This document shows, in pieces, positions 27,839 to 36,294 of a stretch of 64,000 nucleotides of DNA. This DNA comes from Flectobacillus major DSM 103. Its GTDB lineage: Bacteria > Bacteroidota > Bacteroidia > Cytophagales > Spirosomataceae. Below the pieces are notes generated by a model. It had not been told where the DNA came from. It was given only the letters and a program-made list of their open reading frames with translations, and did not search any database. The first letter of the stretch is position 1. The number at the start of each line of letters is the position of its first letter. Where the stretch lies: contig NZ_KE386491.1 in the NCBI RefSeq assembly GCF_000427405.1, positions 186,001 through 250,000 on the forward strand, given 5' to 3'. A program made the position numbers and the translations under genes.

Positions 27839-28418
27839 GAGTTTTCAGTGGATTGATAAATTGCCAGCCAAGTTCTTTATTCGGTTGGGTATCGACTTCT
27901 TTTCGGTCTTTATTCTTATTCGATTAATTTACTTCAAAAACTACCGTCGAGCCGATTTATTTCTCACCTTTTTTGTATTTAACCTCATTATCTTTTTGTT
28001 GACTTATATGCTCAACAAGGTGGTAATGTCGATGGGTGCTGCCTTTGGCTTATTCGCAGTTTTCTCGATGCTTCGGTATCGAACTGAAGGTATTTCAGCC
28101 AAAGATATGACCTACCTGTTTATGGTGATTGCAATTGGACTAATCTCGGCTGTGAGCAAAGGCGGCTGGGATGAACTAAGCGTTCTCAATGGTATTATCT
28201 TGTTGCTGACATGGATACTCGAAAGTGGTATTTTGATTAGAAAAGAATATTCTAAGCAGATTTTTTATGAAAAAATAGAACTTATCCTTCCCGAACGAAG
28301 GGAGGAGTTACTGGCTGATCTAAAAAAACGTACTGGGTTGAACATTCACCGTGTGGATATTCAAGAGATAGATTTCTTGAAAGATGCTACCAAAATGACA
28401 ATCTTTTATCATTTGTGA
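27798..28418 (+). CDS. DUF4956 membrane protein
   Basis: A 206-residue protein with about four to five membrane segments (27-46, 54-72, 79-92, 105-119, 128-145) and a soluble C-terminal domain of about 60 residues ending in IDFLKDATKMTIFYHL. The most conserved family segment, GAAFGLFAVFSMLRYRTEGI with KDMTYLF following, is at 80-107. The basic ...LRYRTE loop faces the cytoplasm if the N-terminus is inside. The ATG at 27798 lies 41 nt inside the VTC gene and no later start would keep the first helices, so the overlap seems real and suggests coupled translation. It likely works with the VTC protein at the inner membrane, perhaps as an exporter or sensor (inference). Confidence 0.85.
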   Translation: MTILQQITSPQVTESFQWIDKLPAKFFIRLGIDFFSVFILIRLIYFKNYRRADLFLTFFVFNLIIFLLTYMLNKVVMSMGAAFGLFAVFSMLRYRTEGISAKDMTYLFMVIAIGLISAVSKGGWDELSVLNGIILLLTWILESGILIRKEYSKQIFYEKIELILPERREELLADLKKRTGLNIHRVDIQEIDFLKDATKMTIFYHL

Positions 28419-28545
28419 TTTAGTGAATTAGTGAATTGTGATAAAGAGGTGTATATACACGGGATTTTCTATTTTGCCTGAAGAATGCTACAAAAAGTAC
28501 TCATTCACTAACTAACAATTTACTAAATAAACACCTCTCCCTCAA
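28419..28545. repeat. Intergenic copy of the GTGAATTAGTGA repeat family
   Basis: The spacer begins TTTAGTGAATTAGTGAATTG and ends with partly inverted forms (ATTCACTAACTAAC, then TTTACTAAAT). AGAGGTGT near 28445 is matched by ACACCTCT near 28531-28538. The same core recurs at 37159-37295, 43244-43305 and 55820-55860. Confidence 0.5.
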
Positions 28546-28571
28546 CCTTTCAAAACTTTGTATATACCAAT

Positions 28572-29225
28572 ATGAAAAAAACTATTTGGCTTTTACTGAT
28601 GCTTCCGCTTGGGGTTTTCGGTCAAGAAACAGACACTCGTTTATGGACGGGAATTGGCGTTCAGAAAAAAATAACGCCTAATGTTGTATTGCATTTTAAT
28701 GCTCAGTTAAGAACAACCAATAATTTCTCGGATGTTGGTTCGGTGTTGGGCGAAATAGGCATTGGATACAAACTCAATAAACATTGGGCTGTTTCGGGGT
28801 ATTATCGTTTTTCGGAAAGACAAAAATGGGATAAAGAAACCTATTCTACGATTTATAAGCCTTTTCACCGATTCTATGGTAATATAGAATACGACCGAAA
28901 AGTCTCTGTATTGAAGCTGTCGTATCGTTTAAGATACCAAAATCAATTTAAAGATACAGAAGTGGGCTTGGAGTCGACCAAAAGTTATGTCAGAAATAAA
29001 TTGGAATTGGCATACCCCAATCCAAGTAGATTTACGCCCGCTATTTCGGCCGATGTATTCTACAAAGTGGGTGAGGAGGTTGACCAGATACGTTATAAAG
29101 TAGGCGTAAATTATGCCATTGATAAACGCAATAGCATAGAGCTTTCAGGTTTTAAAGATTACTCGCTTTTGCCGACTAATCTGAATGTTTATACAATCGG
29201 GCTGATGTATAAATTAAAGTTATAG
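28572..29225 (+). CDS. DUF2490 outer-membrane beta-barrel protein
   Basis: A 217-residue protein with signal peptide (MKKTIWLLLMLPLGVFGQ) and alternating amphipathic strands rich in aromatic residues, ending LNVYTIGLMYKLKL, as expected for a small outer-membrane barrel of the DUF2490 family. Function unknown. The gap from the DUF4956 gene is 153 nt and carries a repeat element. The stretch just before the ATG (TATACCAATATG) is the same as that before cotH copy 2, hinting at shared expression. It is the last gene of the cluster; a bidirectional terminator follows. Confidence 0.8.
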   Translation: MKKTIWLLLMLPLGVFGQETDTRLWTGIGVQKKITPNVVLHFNAQLRTTNNFSDVGSVLGEIGIGYKLNKHWAVSGYYRFSERQKWDKETYSTIYKPFHRFYGNIEYDRKVSVLKLSYRLRYQNQFKDTEVGLESTKSYVRNKLELAYPNPSRFTPAISADVFYKVGEEVDQIRYKVGVNYAIDKRNSIELSGFKDYSLLPTNLNVYTIGLMYKLKL

Positions 29226-29249
29226 TAAACGGACTATACGTAGTACAGT

Positions 29250-29292
29250 AAAAAGTTTGTGAATTGTATTGTTACAATATCGCAAGCTTTTT
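29250..29292. terminator. Bidirectional terminator, DUF2490 / dacB
   Basis: AAAAAGTTTGTGAATTGTA (from 29250) pairs imperfectly, with G-U pairs and one bulge, with TTACAATATCGCAAGCTTTTT (to 29292). It lies between convergent genes. Confidence 0.75.
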
Positions 29293-29322
29293 CTTTTTAT
29301 AGCCATTTTCTAAACTGTATTG

Positions 29323-30807
29323 CTATTTGCTCAAATCAGTCATAAGAATCATCAGTTTTTCGAGTTCCTTGGTGGCATTTCCATAGGTACTATCATATTT
29401 GTTGAGCATCATCGAAAAACAAAATAACTCGCCAGACGAGCTAGTAAAATAGCCTGAATAGGCTCTTACATTTTCGATAGAACCGCTTTTGGCTCGAATA
29501 TTACCAACGGCTTTTGATTTTTTGCCCAAATTGGCCACAGTTCCCGAAACCCCCACAATAGGAATAGACTCATAAAAAGCCTGAAAAACCTTCTCCGAAC
29601 TCATCGTACTGAGTATATCGGTCATGATTTCGGCCGAAATCCCGTTGCTAGGAGATAGGCCGCTTCCATCCTTGATTTTTAGTCCATTGAGATTGAGCCC
29701 TTTTGAACGCCAAATTTGTTCTAATGCCTTTACTGCATCGGCTGTAGAAGTACCCATGTTCAAAACAGTGCTAGGTGTTTTGAGGAAAGCTTCAGCATAT
29801 AAATTAATGCTATTGAAATTACACTCTTTGGCTAATTCTCTGAGCGTAGGCGATGTTTGAGTATGCAAAATAAGGGTTTCGTTGGGCTTGGTATGTGTTA
29901 AATACCGCTTTTCGAGTTCTAACGACGAGCTCGGCCCTTCTTGTATTTTGATACCCAATTCTTCTATTTTTTTGCCAAGAGCATACGCTGCAAAAAAAGC
30001 AGGGTCGGGAATAGCCCCCTTTACCGAAAAACTTTTGCCCATAGGTACAAATCCCTCCATCAAAAGTACATCTTGGTAAGGTGTAGCATAAATATTGACT
30101 TGGTCGCCAGTACCTGCTCTGTCGGTAAGCACTTTATTGATTTTGCTATAATAAGGCAAGTCGGGTGCAGTTTTGACAAAGCCCGCAGGCTCCATGTATC
30201 CTTTGGGAATAAAAGTAGCCCAGTACAGATTTTCGTTTAGATTGAGGCCATAGCAGCCAGCACCATAATAATTGCCAGTATCGCCCCAAATCCATGTATT
30301 GGGTATTACATTATGATTGAAAAAGCTAGCATCGCCAAAAATGCGTCCCTGAATAGTTTTGATTCCGAGAGCTTTTATTTTTTGGGCCCAAATATCTAGG
30401 AGCTGTTTGTAATCGGGCTGATTTTTGAATCGCCAACTACCCAACGAAGGGTCGCCATTGCCCTTGATATAGATATTGCCCTTGAGCACACTATCTGTAA
30501 TTTGGCCGCTGTATTCTAGGGTGGTTTTATACGTATAATTTTCGCCCAAGGTTAGCAAAGCCGTGGCCGAAGCTACTAGCTTGAGTGTAGATGCTGGTGC
30601 TAAACTCTTTTTGGATTGATACGCTACAAGGTTTTTACCCGTTTGGGTCGATTTGATACTCAGCCCAAGGAAGCCATTTTCGAGAAAAGGAGAGGAAGTA
30701 AGGCTATCAATTTTTTGAATAATCCGAGCTTTCCATTTTTCTTGTAAGCTATCAGGTTTTTGGGTAATCGTGGAGATTTGAAGTAATACGATGAAGAGTA
30801 ATTTCAT
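29323..30807 (-). CDS. dacB: D-alanyl-D-alanine carboxypeptidase/endopeptidase (PBP4 family)
   Basis: A 494-residue class C penicillin-binding protein, peptidase family S13, which trims or cleaves peptidoglycan cross-links in the periplasm. Active-site motifs: SxxK in APASTLKLVAS (Ser73, Lys76), SxN in NFNSINLYAEAF, and KTG-like KSG in IRAKSGSIENVRAYSGY. The S13 insertion between the first and second motif is present. The N-terminal hydrophobic segment MKLLFIVLLQIST is a short export signal. It is the last gene downstream of two CocE-type hydrolases on the minus strand, with a 121-nt gap that carries two palindromes. Length is close to E. coli DacB. Confidence 0.92.
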   Translation of the reverse strand: MKLLFIVLLQISTITQKPDSLQEKWKARIIQKIDSLTSSPFLENGFLGLSIKSTQTGKNLVAYQSKKSLAPASTLKLVASATALLTLGENYTYKTTLEYSGQITDSVLKGNIYIKGNGDPSLGSWRFKNQPDYKQLLDIWAQKIKALGIKTIQGRIFGDASFFNHNVIPNTWIWGDTGNYYGAGCYGLNLNENLYWATFIPKGYMEPAGFVKTAPDLPYYSKINKVLTDRAGTGDQVNIYATPYQDVLLMEGFVPMGKSFSVKGAIPDPAFFAAYALGKKIEELGIKIQEGPSSSLELEKRYLTHTKPNETLILHTQTSPTLRELAKECNFNSINLYAEAFLKTPSTVLNMGTSTADAVKALEQIWRSKGLNLNGLKIKDGSGLSPSNGISAEIMTDILSTMSSEKVFQAFYESIPIVGVSGTVANLGKKSKAVGNIRAKSGSIENVRAYSGYFTSSSGELFCFSMMLNKYDSTYGNATKELEKLMILMTDLSK

Positions 30808-30821
30808 ATATCGAGCTTTAG

Positions 30822-30837
30822 GCTGTAAGCTTACAGC
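30822..30837. promoter_or_regulatory. 16-nt perfect palindrome upstream of dacB
   Basis: GCTGTAAGCTTACAGC is self-complementary with no spacer and begins 15 nt upstream of the dacB start. A protein dimer site is more likely than an RNA hairpin, as no loop exists. Confidence 0.4.
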
Positions 30838-30860
30838 TTATGAATGGCCTCTTTTTCTTT

Positions 30861-30903
30861 GGTATACCTCCGCAAAATGTTCAGAACACATGCAGAGGTA
30901 TAC
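30861..30903. other. Inverted repeat between the CocE copy 1 and dacB genes
   Basis: GTATACCTC (30862-30870) and its complement GAGGTATAC (30895-30903) are 24 nt apart. No T-run follows on the minus strand, so it is a hairpin or paired site rather than a clear terminator. Confidence 0.45.
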
Positions 30904-30928
30904 TTGGTTTGCCAAGCCAAGGAGAATT

Positions 30929-32815
30929 CTATTTCAAAATTTCAACTTCTATGGCACTATTGCTATATACTTTATGAGTAGCTTTTTGGAAATCTTTGGC
31001 ATCGGCTTTGTAGATATTTTCTACATATTTTTGAGGATTTATATCAAATAGCGGAAATACCGTAGACTGCACCTGAATCATAATTTTATGTCCTTTTTTG
31101 AAAGTATGCAATACATCTTGCAAACGGAAGTTAATATCTGTTACCTGATTTGGCTTGAGTGGTTCAGGTTTTGAAAAGCTGTTTCTAAAGCGACTTCTCA
31201 TGACTTCGCTACGAACCATCTGTTGGTATCCTGCCAATGTAATGTGTTTTGGTGTATAAGGCGTATTTTTTTCATCGCCAGGATACACGTCGATAAGCTT
31301 CACAAACCAGTCGGCATCGGTACCAGTTGTTGCAATTTTTAGTTTAGCCATAATTTCGCCACCTAGGGTAATATCTTCAGTAAGTACATCGGTTTCAAAA
31401 GTCAAAACGTCGGTTCTTCTTCCTGCAAAGCGTTGGTCTTCGCTCATATAAGCTCTTGGTGTAAAGCCAAAAAGTTGCTTGTTGTCTTCGGTATAAGGTA
31501 CTGGTTTGTTAGGGTCAGAAACAAACTCCGAAAAGCCCGCTTTGGGTTGTGTTTGGCTCAACTTACCGTCGTTGCTAAGGTAGAAGTTAACTTTTTGCGA
31601 AGTTTTTACAGGCCATTCTTTAAACTCCTCCCATTGTTTTTTACCAGTATCAAACAAATACGCTTCTGGCAAACCTGTTTTTCCATCGCCATTGTCTTTT
31701 AGAAAATGCTTGAAAAATTTGAGTTCTATGTTTTTTTGGAAAAAAGTAGAAATACTATCGCCAAAATAAACATTTGAATGCAGATGATTGCCCCGTTCAC
31801 GAGCCCAATCGCCATGTCCAAAAGGCCCCATTACAATGGTATTATAATTGCCAGTATTGTATTTTTCTACGTTTTTGTAGATCGTCAAAGGCCCGTACAA
31901 ATCTTCGGCATCGAACCAGCCACCTACTACCATAATGGCAGGAGCATTTTTGATATTTTTTAGATGAGGAATAATACTTCTTTTTTGCCAGAAATCATCA
32001 TAATTAGGATGCTCGACGTGTTCTTGCCAAAAGAAATTATCCTTATAATTAGCTCCTAAATTTTTGAGAGGGGTTTGAGTTTTGTACCAGTCAAAACCAT
32101 CTTGGGTGTTGCGTTTGGGAAATTTATCGTCGTACCAAGACTCGGTTGTGGGTTTGGGTGGTTTGATACCAAATACAGGGAAAGTAAGGCCATAACCAAT
32201 AGTAAATGCACCATTATGGTGAAAATCGTCGAAGAAAAAGTCGGAAACTGGAGCTTGTGGCGACGAAGCTTTAAGGGCAGGATGACCACACAATGCACCC
32301 GCAATCGTATAAAAACCTGGGTACGAAATACCATATTGCCCTACACGTCCATTGTTGTTAGGAATATTTTTTACCAACCAGTCAATCGTATCGTAGGTGT
32401 CGGAGGCTTCATCGACATCGGTATTACTTTTTTTGTTAGCAATATGCGGTGTCATATTGGTCCAAGTGCCTTCCGACATCCATCGGCCACGTACATCTTG
32501 CTCAACAAAAATGAATTTTTCATACATCATATAACGAGAATAGTACAACACATTGGGGTATTCATCTTTGCCATAAGGCGACACATCATAGCATGTACGC
32601 TGCATCACGATTGGGTATTTATTGTTTTCGGCGGCATCTTTGGGTACATATACATTCGTAAATAGCTTTATGCCATCTCGCATCGGAATTTGATACTGAA
32701 ATTTTACATAATTCTGGCGTACAAAAGCCGAATCCAGTTGGGCTATGCTTGGTTTTTGGGCAATAGCTGTTTGGACTGTAAGTGCCAATAATAGAAAAAG
32801 AAATAAATTTTTCAT
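30929..32815 (-). CDS. CocE/NonD family hydrolase, copy 1
   Basis: A 628-residue secreted alpha/beta hydrolase of the X-Pro dipeptidyl-peptidase S15 / CocE class. Signal peptide MKNLFLFLLLALTVQTAIAQ. The nucleophile elbow is GQYGISYPGF (Ser164). IPMRDGIKLFTNVYVPKD (near 43-60) opens the catalytic domain, and VQSTVFPLFDINPQKYVENI belongs to the C-terminal jelly-roll domain. Members cleave acyl, ester or amide bonds (glutaryl-acylases, cocaine esterase, dipeptidyl-peptidases); substrate here is unknown. It starts 24 nt after copy 2 ends, so the two are cotranscribed. Confidence 0.9.
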   Translation of the reverse strand: MKNLFLFLLLALTVQTAIAQKPSIAQLDSAFVRQNYVKFQYQIPMRDGIKLFTNVYVPKDAAENNKYPIVMQRTCYDVSPYGKDEYPNVLYYSRYMMYEKFIFVEQDVRGRWMSEGTWTNMTPHIANKKSNTDVDEASDTYDTIDWLVKNIPNNNGRVGQYGISYPGFYTIAGALCGHPALKASSPQAPVSDFFFDDFHHNGAFTIGYGLTFPVFGIKPPKPTTESWYDDKFPKRNTQDGFDWYKTQTPLKNLGANYKDNFFWQEHVEHPNYDDFWQKRSIIPHLKNIKNAPAIMVVGGWFDAEDLYGPLTIYKNVEKYNTGNYNTIVMGPFGHGDWARERGNHLHSNVYFGDSISTFFQKNIELKFFKHFLKDNGDGKTGLPEAYLFDTGKKQWEEFKEWPVKTSQKVNFYLSNDGKLSQTQPKAGFSEFVSDPNKPVPYTEDNKQLFGFTPRAYMSEDQRFAGRRTDVLTFETDVLTEDITLGGEIMAKLKIATTGTDADWFVKLIDVYPGDEKNTPYTPKHITLAGYQQMVRSEVMRSRFRNSFSKPEPLKPNQVTDINFRLQDVLHTFKKGHKIMIQVQSTVFPLFDINPQKYVENIYKADAKDFQKATHKVYSNSAIEVEILK

Positions 32816-32839
32816 GTTTTGTGAATGTTGAATGGATGT

Positions 32840-34726
32840 CTATTTATCTTCTAAAATACCAATTCTCAAAAACGAACTTGCCAACTTATTGTGGTATACT
32901 TTGTGTGTAGCTTTTTGATAATCAGATTCTTTTGCTTCAAAAATATTGACAAATTTCTGAGGGTTGCGGTCTGCCCAAGGAAAGCACGAGCTTTGGATTT
33001 GTACCATCAATTTATGACCTTTTTTGAAAGTATGCAACACGTCTTGAAGCTCAAAGTTTACATCAGTAACTTTATTAGGCACAAACGGCTCAGGTTTGCT
33101 AATATTGTTGCGGTATTTACCTCTGATAATCTCGCTACGCACCAATTGCTGATACCCCCCATAAACTACCTGAGGTTTATTAGGATTTTCGGGGGTGTCG
33201 TTGGGGTACACATCGATTACCTTTACTACCCAGTCGGCATCAGTACCTGTAGTAGATACTTTTAGTTGAGCCAAAATATTGCCTACCAAAGTAAGGTCTT
33301 TTTCAAGAACTTCGGTTTCAAAGCTAATTACATCAGGTCGTTGGTAGGCAAATCGTTGGTCTTCAATCATATAATCGGCCGAAAAGCCATCATTGATTTT
33401 GCTAGAAAAAGGAACAGGACGATTAGGGTCTGACAAAAATTCGGTAGCTCCCTTTTCGTTGGTAGGTTTACTAAAGCTAAGTTTGCCCTGCGATTGCAAA
33501 TAGAGCGATTGGTTTTGTGTATTTTTGGGAGGGTACGTATCAAAACTTCTCCAGCGGTTTGTTCCTGTTTCAAAAAGGGTAGCTTCGGGCAAATTCAGTG
33601 GCTGAGAGTCGTCTATCAAATAGTGATGAAAGAATTTTGCTTCGATATTTTCTTGATAATAAGGCGATGTTTTTGACCCAAAATCTACATCGGCCAACGT
33701 TTGTCCCGACGAGCCAGCCCAGCCACCGTGTACCCAAGGCCCAACTACAAAAATATTGTTGTTATTAGGGTTTTGTTTTTCAATAGCCTTATAAGTATTG
33801 AACGTTCCAAACAAATCTTGTTCGTCGTACCAGCCACCTACTACCATTACAGCATGTTTGATATTTTTGAGGTGGGGTAAAATATTTCTTTGTTGCCAGT
33901 GAGCATCAAAGTCGGGGTGTTCAAAGTTTTCGTGAAAATAAACATTACGTTTTTTGTAATACAAATCTTCTGCATTTTTGGTAGGCCCCATTTTCAAGTA
34001 AAAATCATATCCATCGGGGCTTTCAAACTGAAAATAAGGAGCAGGACGATTTTTGATAGGTTGTGTTTGTTCTTGAAAAAAGTTATAAAACCCAAAATTA
34101 GCCGCAATCATAAACGCACCCAAATGGAAGGCATCGTCACGCCAGAGATCGGCCATAGGGGCTTGTGGCGAAGATGCCTTGAGGGCTGGATGCTCAGACA
34201 CGCTCCCTGCCGAAGTAAAAAAGCCAGGGTACGAAATTCCCCATTGCCCAACCTTGCCATTGTTGTTGGCTATGTTTTTTACCAGCCAATCAATCGTATC
34301 GAAGGTATCGCTAGCTTCGTCAATATCGGTTGAGCTTAATTTTTTGTCAATATGCGGTGTCATTTCCTTGAATTTACCTTCAGAAGCCCATCGGCCACGC
34401 ACGTCCTGATACACCACAATATAATTTTGGCGTAACATAAAAGGATTGGGGCCTACTCGCTTTTTGAACTTGTCGTCGCCATAAGGCAAACAGCTATAGG
34501 GCGTTCGTTGAATCAAGATAGGATGCTTGGTAACGTTGTTTTTGGGAGCATATACTTGTGTAAACAATTTGACACCATCTCGCATTTGTACCATGTATTC
34601 AGATTTGGTATAATTATTTCTTACATAAGCCGAGTCTTGCGAAAGGGTATACGTATATGGCGAGGTAGGGCTTTGACTTCTACAGAGAAAAGGTAAAAGT
34701 GCTAAAATCAATAACAGTTTTTTCAT
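32840..34726 (-). CDS. CocE/NonD family hydrolase, copy 2
   Basis: A 628-residue secreted paralogue of the neighbouring gene. I start it at 34726, where MKKLLLILALLPFLCRSQ is a good signal peptide; the longer frame from 34846 adds 40 residues with no export signal at its front. The nucleophile motif GQWGISYPGFFTSAG and the N-terminal VQMRDGVKLFTQVYAPK match copy 1 segment by segment, and the C-terminal half is closely similar (VQIQSSCFPWADRNPQKFVNIF). A tandem duplication is the simplest origin. Transcription order is copy 2, copy 1, dacB. Substrate unknown. Confidence 0.9.
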   Translation of the reverse strand: MKKLLLILALLPFLCRSQSPTSPYTYTLSQDSAYVRNNYTKSEYMVQMRDGVKLFTQVYAPKNNVTKHPILIQRTPYSCLPYGDDKFKKRVGPNPFMLRQNYIVVYQDVRGRWASEGKFKEMTPHIDKKLSSTDIDEASDTFDTIDWLVKNIANNNGKVGQWGISYPGFFTSAGSVSEHPALKASSPQAPMADLWRDDAFHLGAFMIAANFGFYNFFQEQTQPIKNRPAPYFQFESPDGYDFYLKMGPTKNAEDLYYKKRNVYFHENFEHPDFDAHWQQRNILPHLKNIKHAVMVVGGWYDEQDLFGTFNTYKAIEKQNPNNNNIFVVGPWVHGGWAGSSGQTLADVDFGSKTSPYYQENIEAKFFHHYLIDDSQPLNLPEATLFETGTNRWRSFDTYPPKNTQNQSLYLQSQGKLSFSKPTNEKGATEFLSDPNRPVPFSSKINDGFSADYMIEDQRFAYQRPDVISFETEVLEKDLTLVGNILAQLKVSTTGTDADWVVKVIDVYPNDTPENPNKPQVVYGGYQQLVRSEIIRGKYRNNISKPEPFVPNKVTDVNFELQDVLHTFKKGHKLMVQIQSSCFPWADRNPQKFVNIFEAKESDYQKATHKVYHNKLASSFLRIGILEDK

Positions 34727-35031
34727 GTTGATGTTTAGTTGAAGGCCAATGGCGAAAAGCCTCTTGTTTGAGAAAAGTATTGACAAGTTAATGGATTTTG
34801 GGCAAAAGGACAAACCCCAAAGTAGGGAGTATAAATTACAAAACAAATATGAGTTATAAATGGATTTTGGTATCCAATGATGTTTTCAATAGCCTATTTG
34901 ATTTAGGGTACAGAGTATGTATTTTGCAGGAATAAATCCTTTGCGTGATAAAAAATAAGAAGAATTGGCAAAAACCATATCGAATGAGTTTATCTTTTTA
35001 ACGGGTCTATGCAAACTATGATAAGAAAATG
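34727..35031. other. Intergenic region between CocE copy 2 and dam
   Basis: About 305 nt, AT-rich, holding the promoter region of the hydrolase operon and the 3' end of the minus-strand dam transcript. I see no conserved -7 box, hairpin terminator or credible open frame. Confidence 0.5.
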
Positions 35032-35958
35032 TTAAAATGCTCTGGTATATTTTTTACTGTTCGTCTGATTGGTAATGAGAAGTTCCTTCAATAGGCCTCT
35101 TTTTTCAGAATTCGCATTGATATTTCTTCTTGCGTCCACTCTTTGAATACTAAAATTGGCATATAGGTTGTCAAAAAAATTATCGCTGTTGTCTTCACTT
35201 TTAACATCTGAATTACTCAAAATCCAAGTGTGGTTTAGCGTGTCAAGTTTGGCACAAAAATCTCTTAACCTTATTTGTTCTTGGTCGTTGAATATGTCTT
35301 TTGCGTATGAATTAAAACTTGATGTTTCGCTCAGGGGTTTGTATGGCGGGTCAAAATAAAAAAGTGAATTGGGCGTAGCCAAATGTAAAGTTTCTTCAAA
35401 GTCGCCACATAAAATTTCAACTTTTTGTAAAGCATCACTTACTATCCAAATATTCTCTTTGTCGCAAATGGTTGGTCGTTTATAGCCTCCCATTGGTACA
35501 TTATATTCATTTTTGCGATTCACTCTGTACAAACCATTAAAGCAAGTACGATTAAGGAAAATAAATAGAGCTGCTTGTTCACTAGATTCTTGTTTTCGGG
35601 TGTTATATAAGTCTCTTTTTTGGTAGTAATATACTTTTTTATTGTCTTCATTACCTTCCAAAGCATGAAACTCATGTTGAAATATTTCAAGAATTGAAAT
35701 GAGTTCTTGGGGGCGAGATGCAATGATTTTGTAGGTATTTATTAAGTCTTGGTTGATGTCATTAATGACTACTTTTTCAAGTTTTGGAAAATTATTCAAC
35801 ATCCAAAAAAGTACAGCACCACTACCAACAAAGGGTTCAATGTATGTAAATGTATTGTTATAAATTTTCTTAGGTAATATCCTTTCAATATCGTTAATGA
35901 GTTGTGTTTTTCCACCGGCCCACTTCAAAAACGGTTTGGCTGTTTTAGATCCTGTCAT
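35032..35958 (-). CDS. DNA adenine methyltransferase, Dam/D12 class
   Basis: A 308-residue N6-adenine methyltransferase of the alpha group, which includes E. coli Dam and DpnII/MboI-type enzymes. Motif I is PFLKWAGGKTQL near the N-terminus; EPFVGSGAVLFWML is the SAM-binding region; catalytic motif IV is FYFDPPYKPLS (DPPY, near residue 200). RTCFNGLYRVNRKNEYNVPMGGYKRP lies between them, as in family members. The class usually recognises GATC, but the target cannot be read from sequence. No restriction endonuclease frame is adjacent, so it looks like an orphan methylase: either a regulator or the remnant of a restriction-modification system. Confidence 0.9.
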   Translation of the reverse strand: MTGSKTAKPFLKWAGGKTQLINDIERILPKKIYNNTFTYIEPFVGSGAVLFWMLNNFPKLEKVVINDINQDLINTYKIIASRPQELISILEIFQHEFHALEGNEDNKKVYYYQKRDLYNTRKQESSEQAALFIFLNRTCFNGLYRVNRKNEYNVPMGGYKRPTICDKENIWIVSDALQKVEILCGDFEETLHLATPNSLFYFDPPYKPLSETSSFNSYAKDIFNDQEQIRLRDFCAKLDTLNHTWILSNSDVKSEDNSDNFFDNLYANFSIQRVDARRNINANSEKRGLLKELLITNQTNSKKYTRAF

Positions 35959-36294
35959 CCCAATTTCAAGCTTTTATATACTCCAAATTTACGAATTTTA
36001 ATTGGGTTAGGAGCTAATCACAAACCGAAATTTGTAGCGTCGGGCTGGGTATGTTGCTCAGTAGTGAGAGGATTATGCCCTTTTGCTGGCACAGTATATT
36101 CAGTAGACTACCTATACCTTTGAGGTACAGTCAGCTATTGGATTTAGGTAATACGGATTGGGCTTATCTAGTAACATTTTTCCGCAAAACACGCCAAAAG
36201 CTAAACTTGATTCTGTAATTTTGCACCCAACGTTATTCAAAGCATGATATTTATGCCAAAAAACAATCCAATAGAGTAACGTTAGACGCTGAAA
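35959..36294. other. Intergenic region between dam and hisG
   Basis: About 336 nt between divergent genes. It holds a possible -7 box TACCTTTG at 36115-36122 and the stronger TAATTTTG at 36216-36223. The stretch 36020-36110 is slightly richer in G+C but I find no convincing gene or RNA fold. Confidence 0.5.
36216..36223 (+). promoter_or_regulatory. -7 promoter box of hisG
   Basis: TAATTTTG followed by CACCC, 72 nt before the hisG ATG; same extended string as at 1919. The -33 box is not clear. Confidence 0.6.

Noticed and set aside
34727-34846. 40-residue N-terminal extension of CocE copy 2
   Set aside because: It places a non-signal sequence in front of a good signal peptide; the ATG at 34726 is the better start.
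35902-36123. 73-residue frame overlapping the dam start
   Set aside because: Overlaps the 5' end of dam on the other strand, with no signal, motif or family resemblance.
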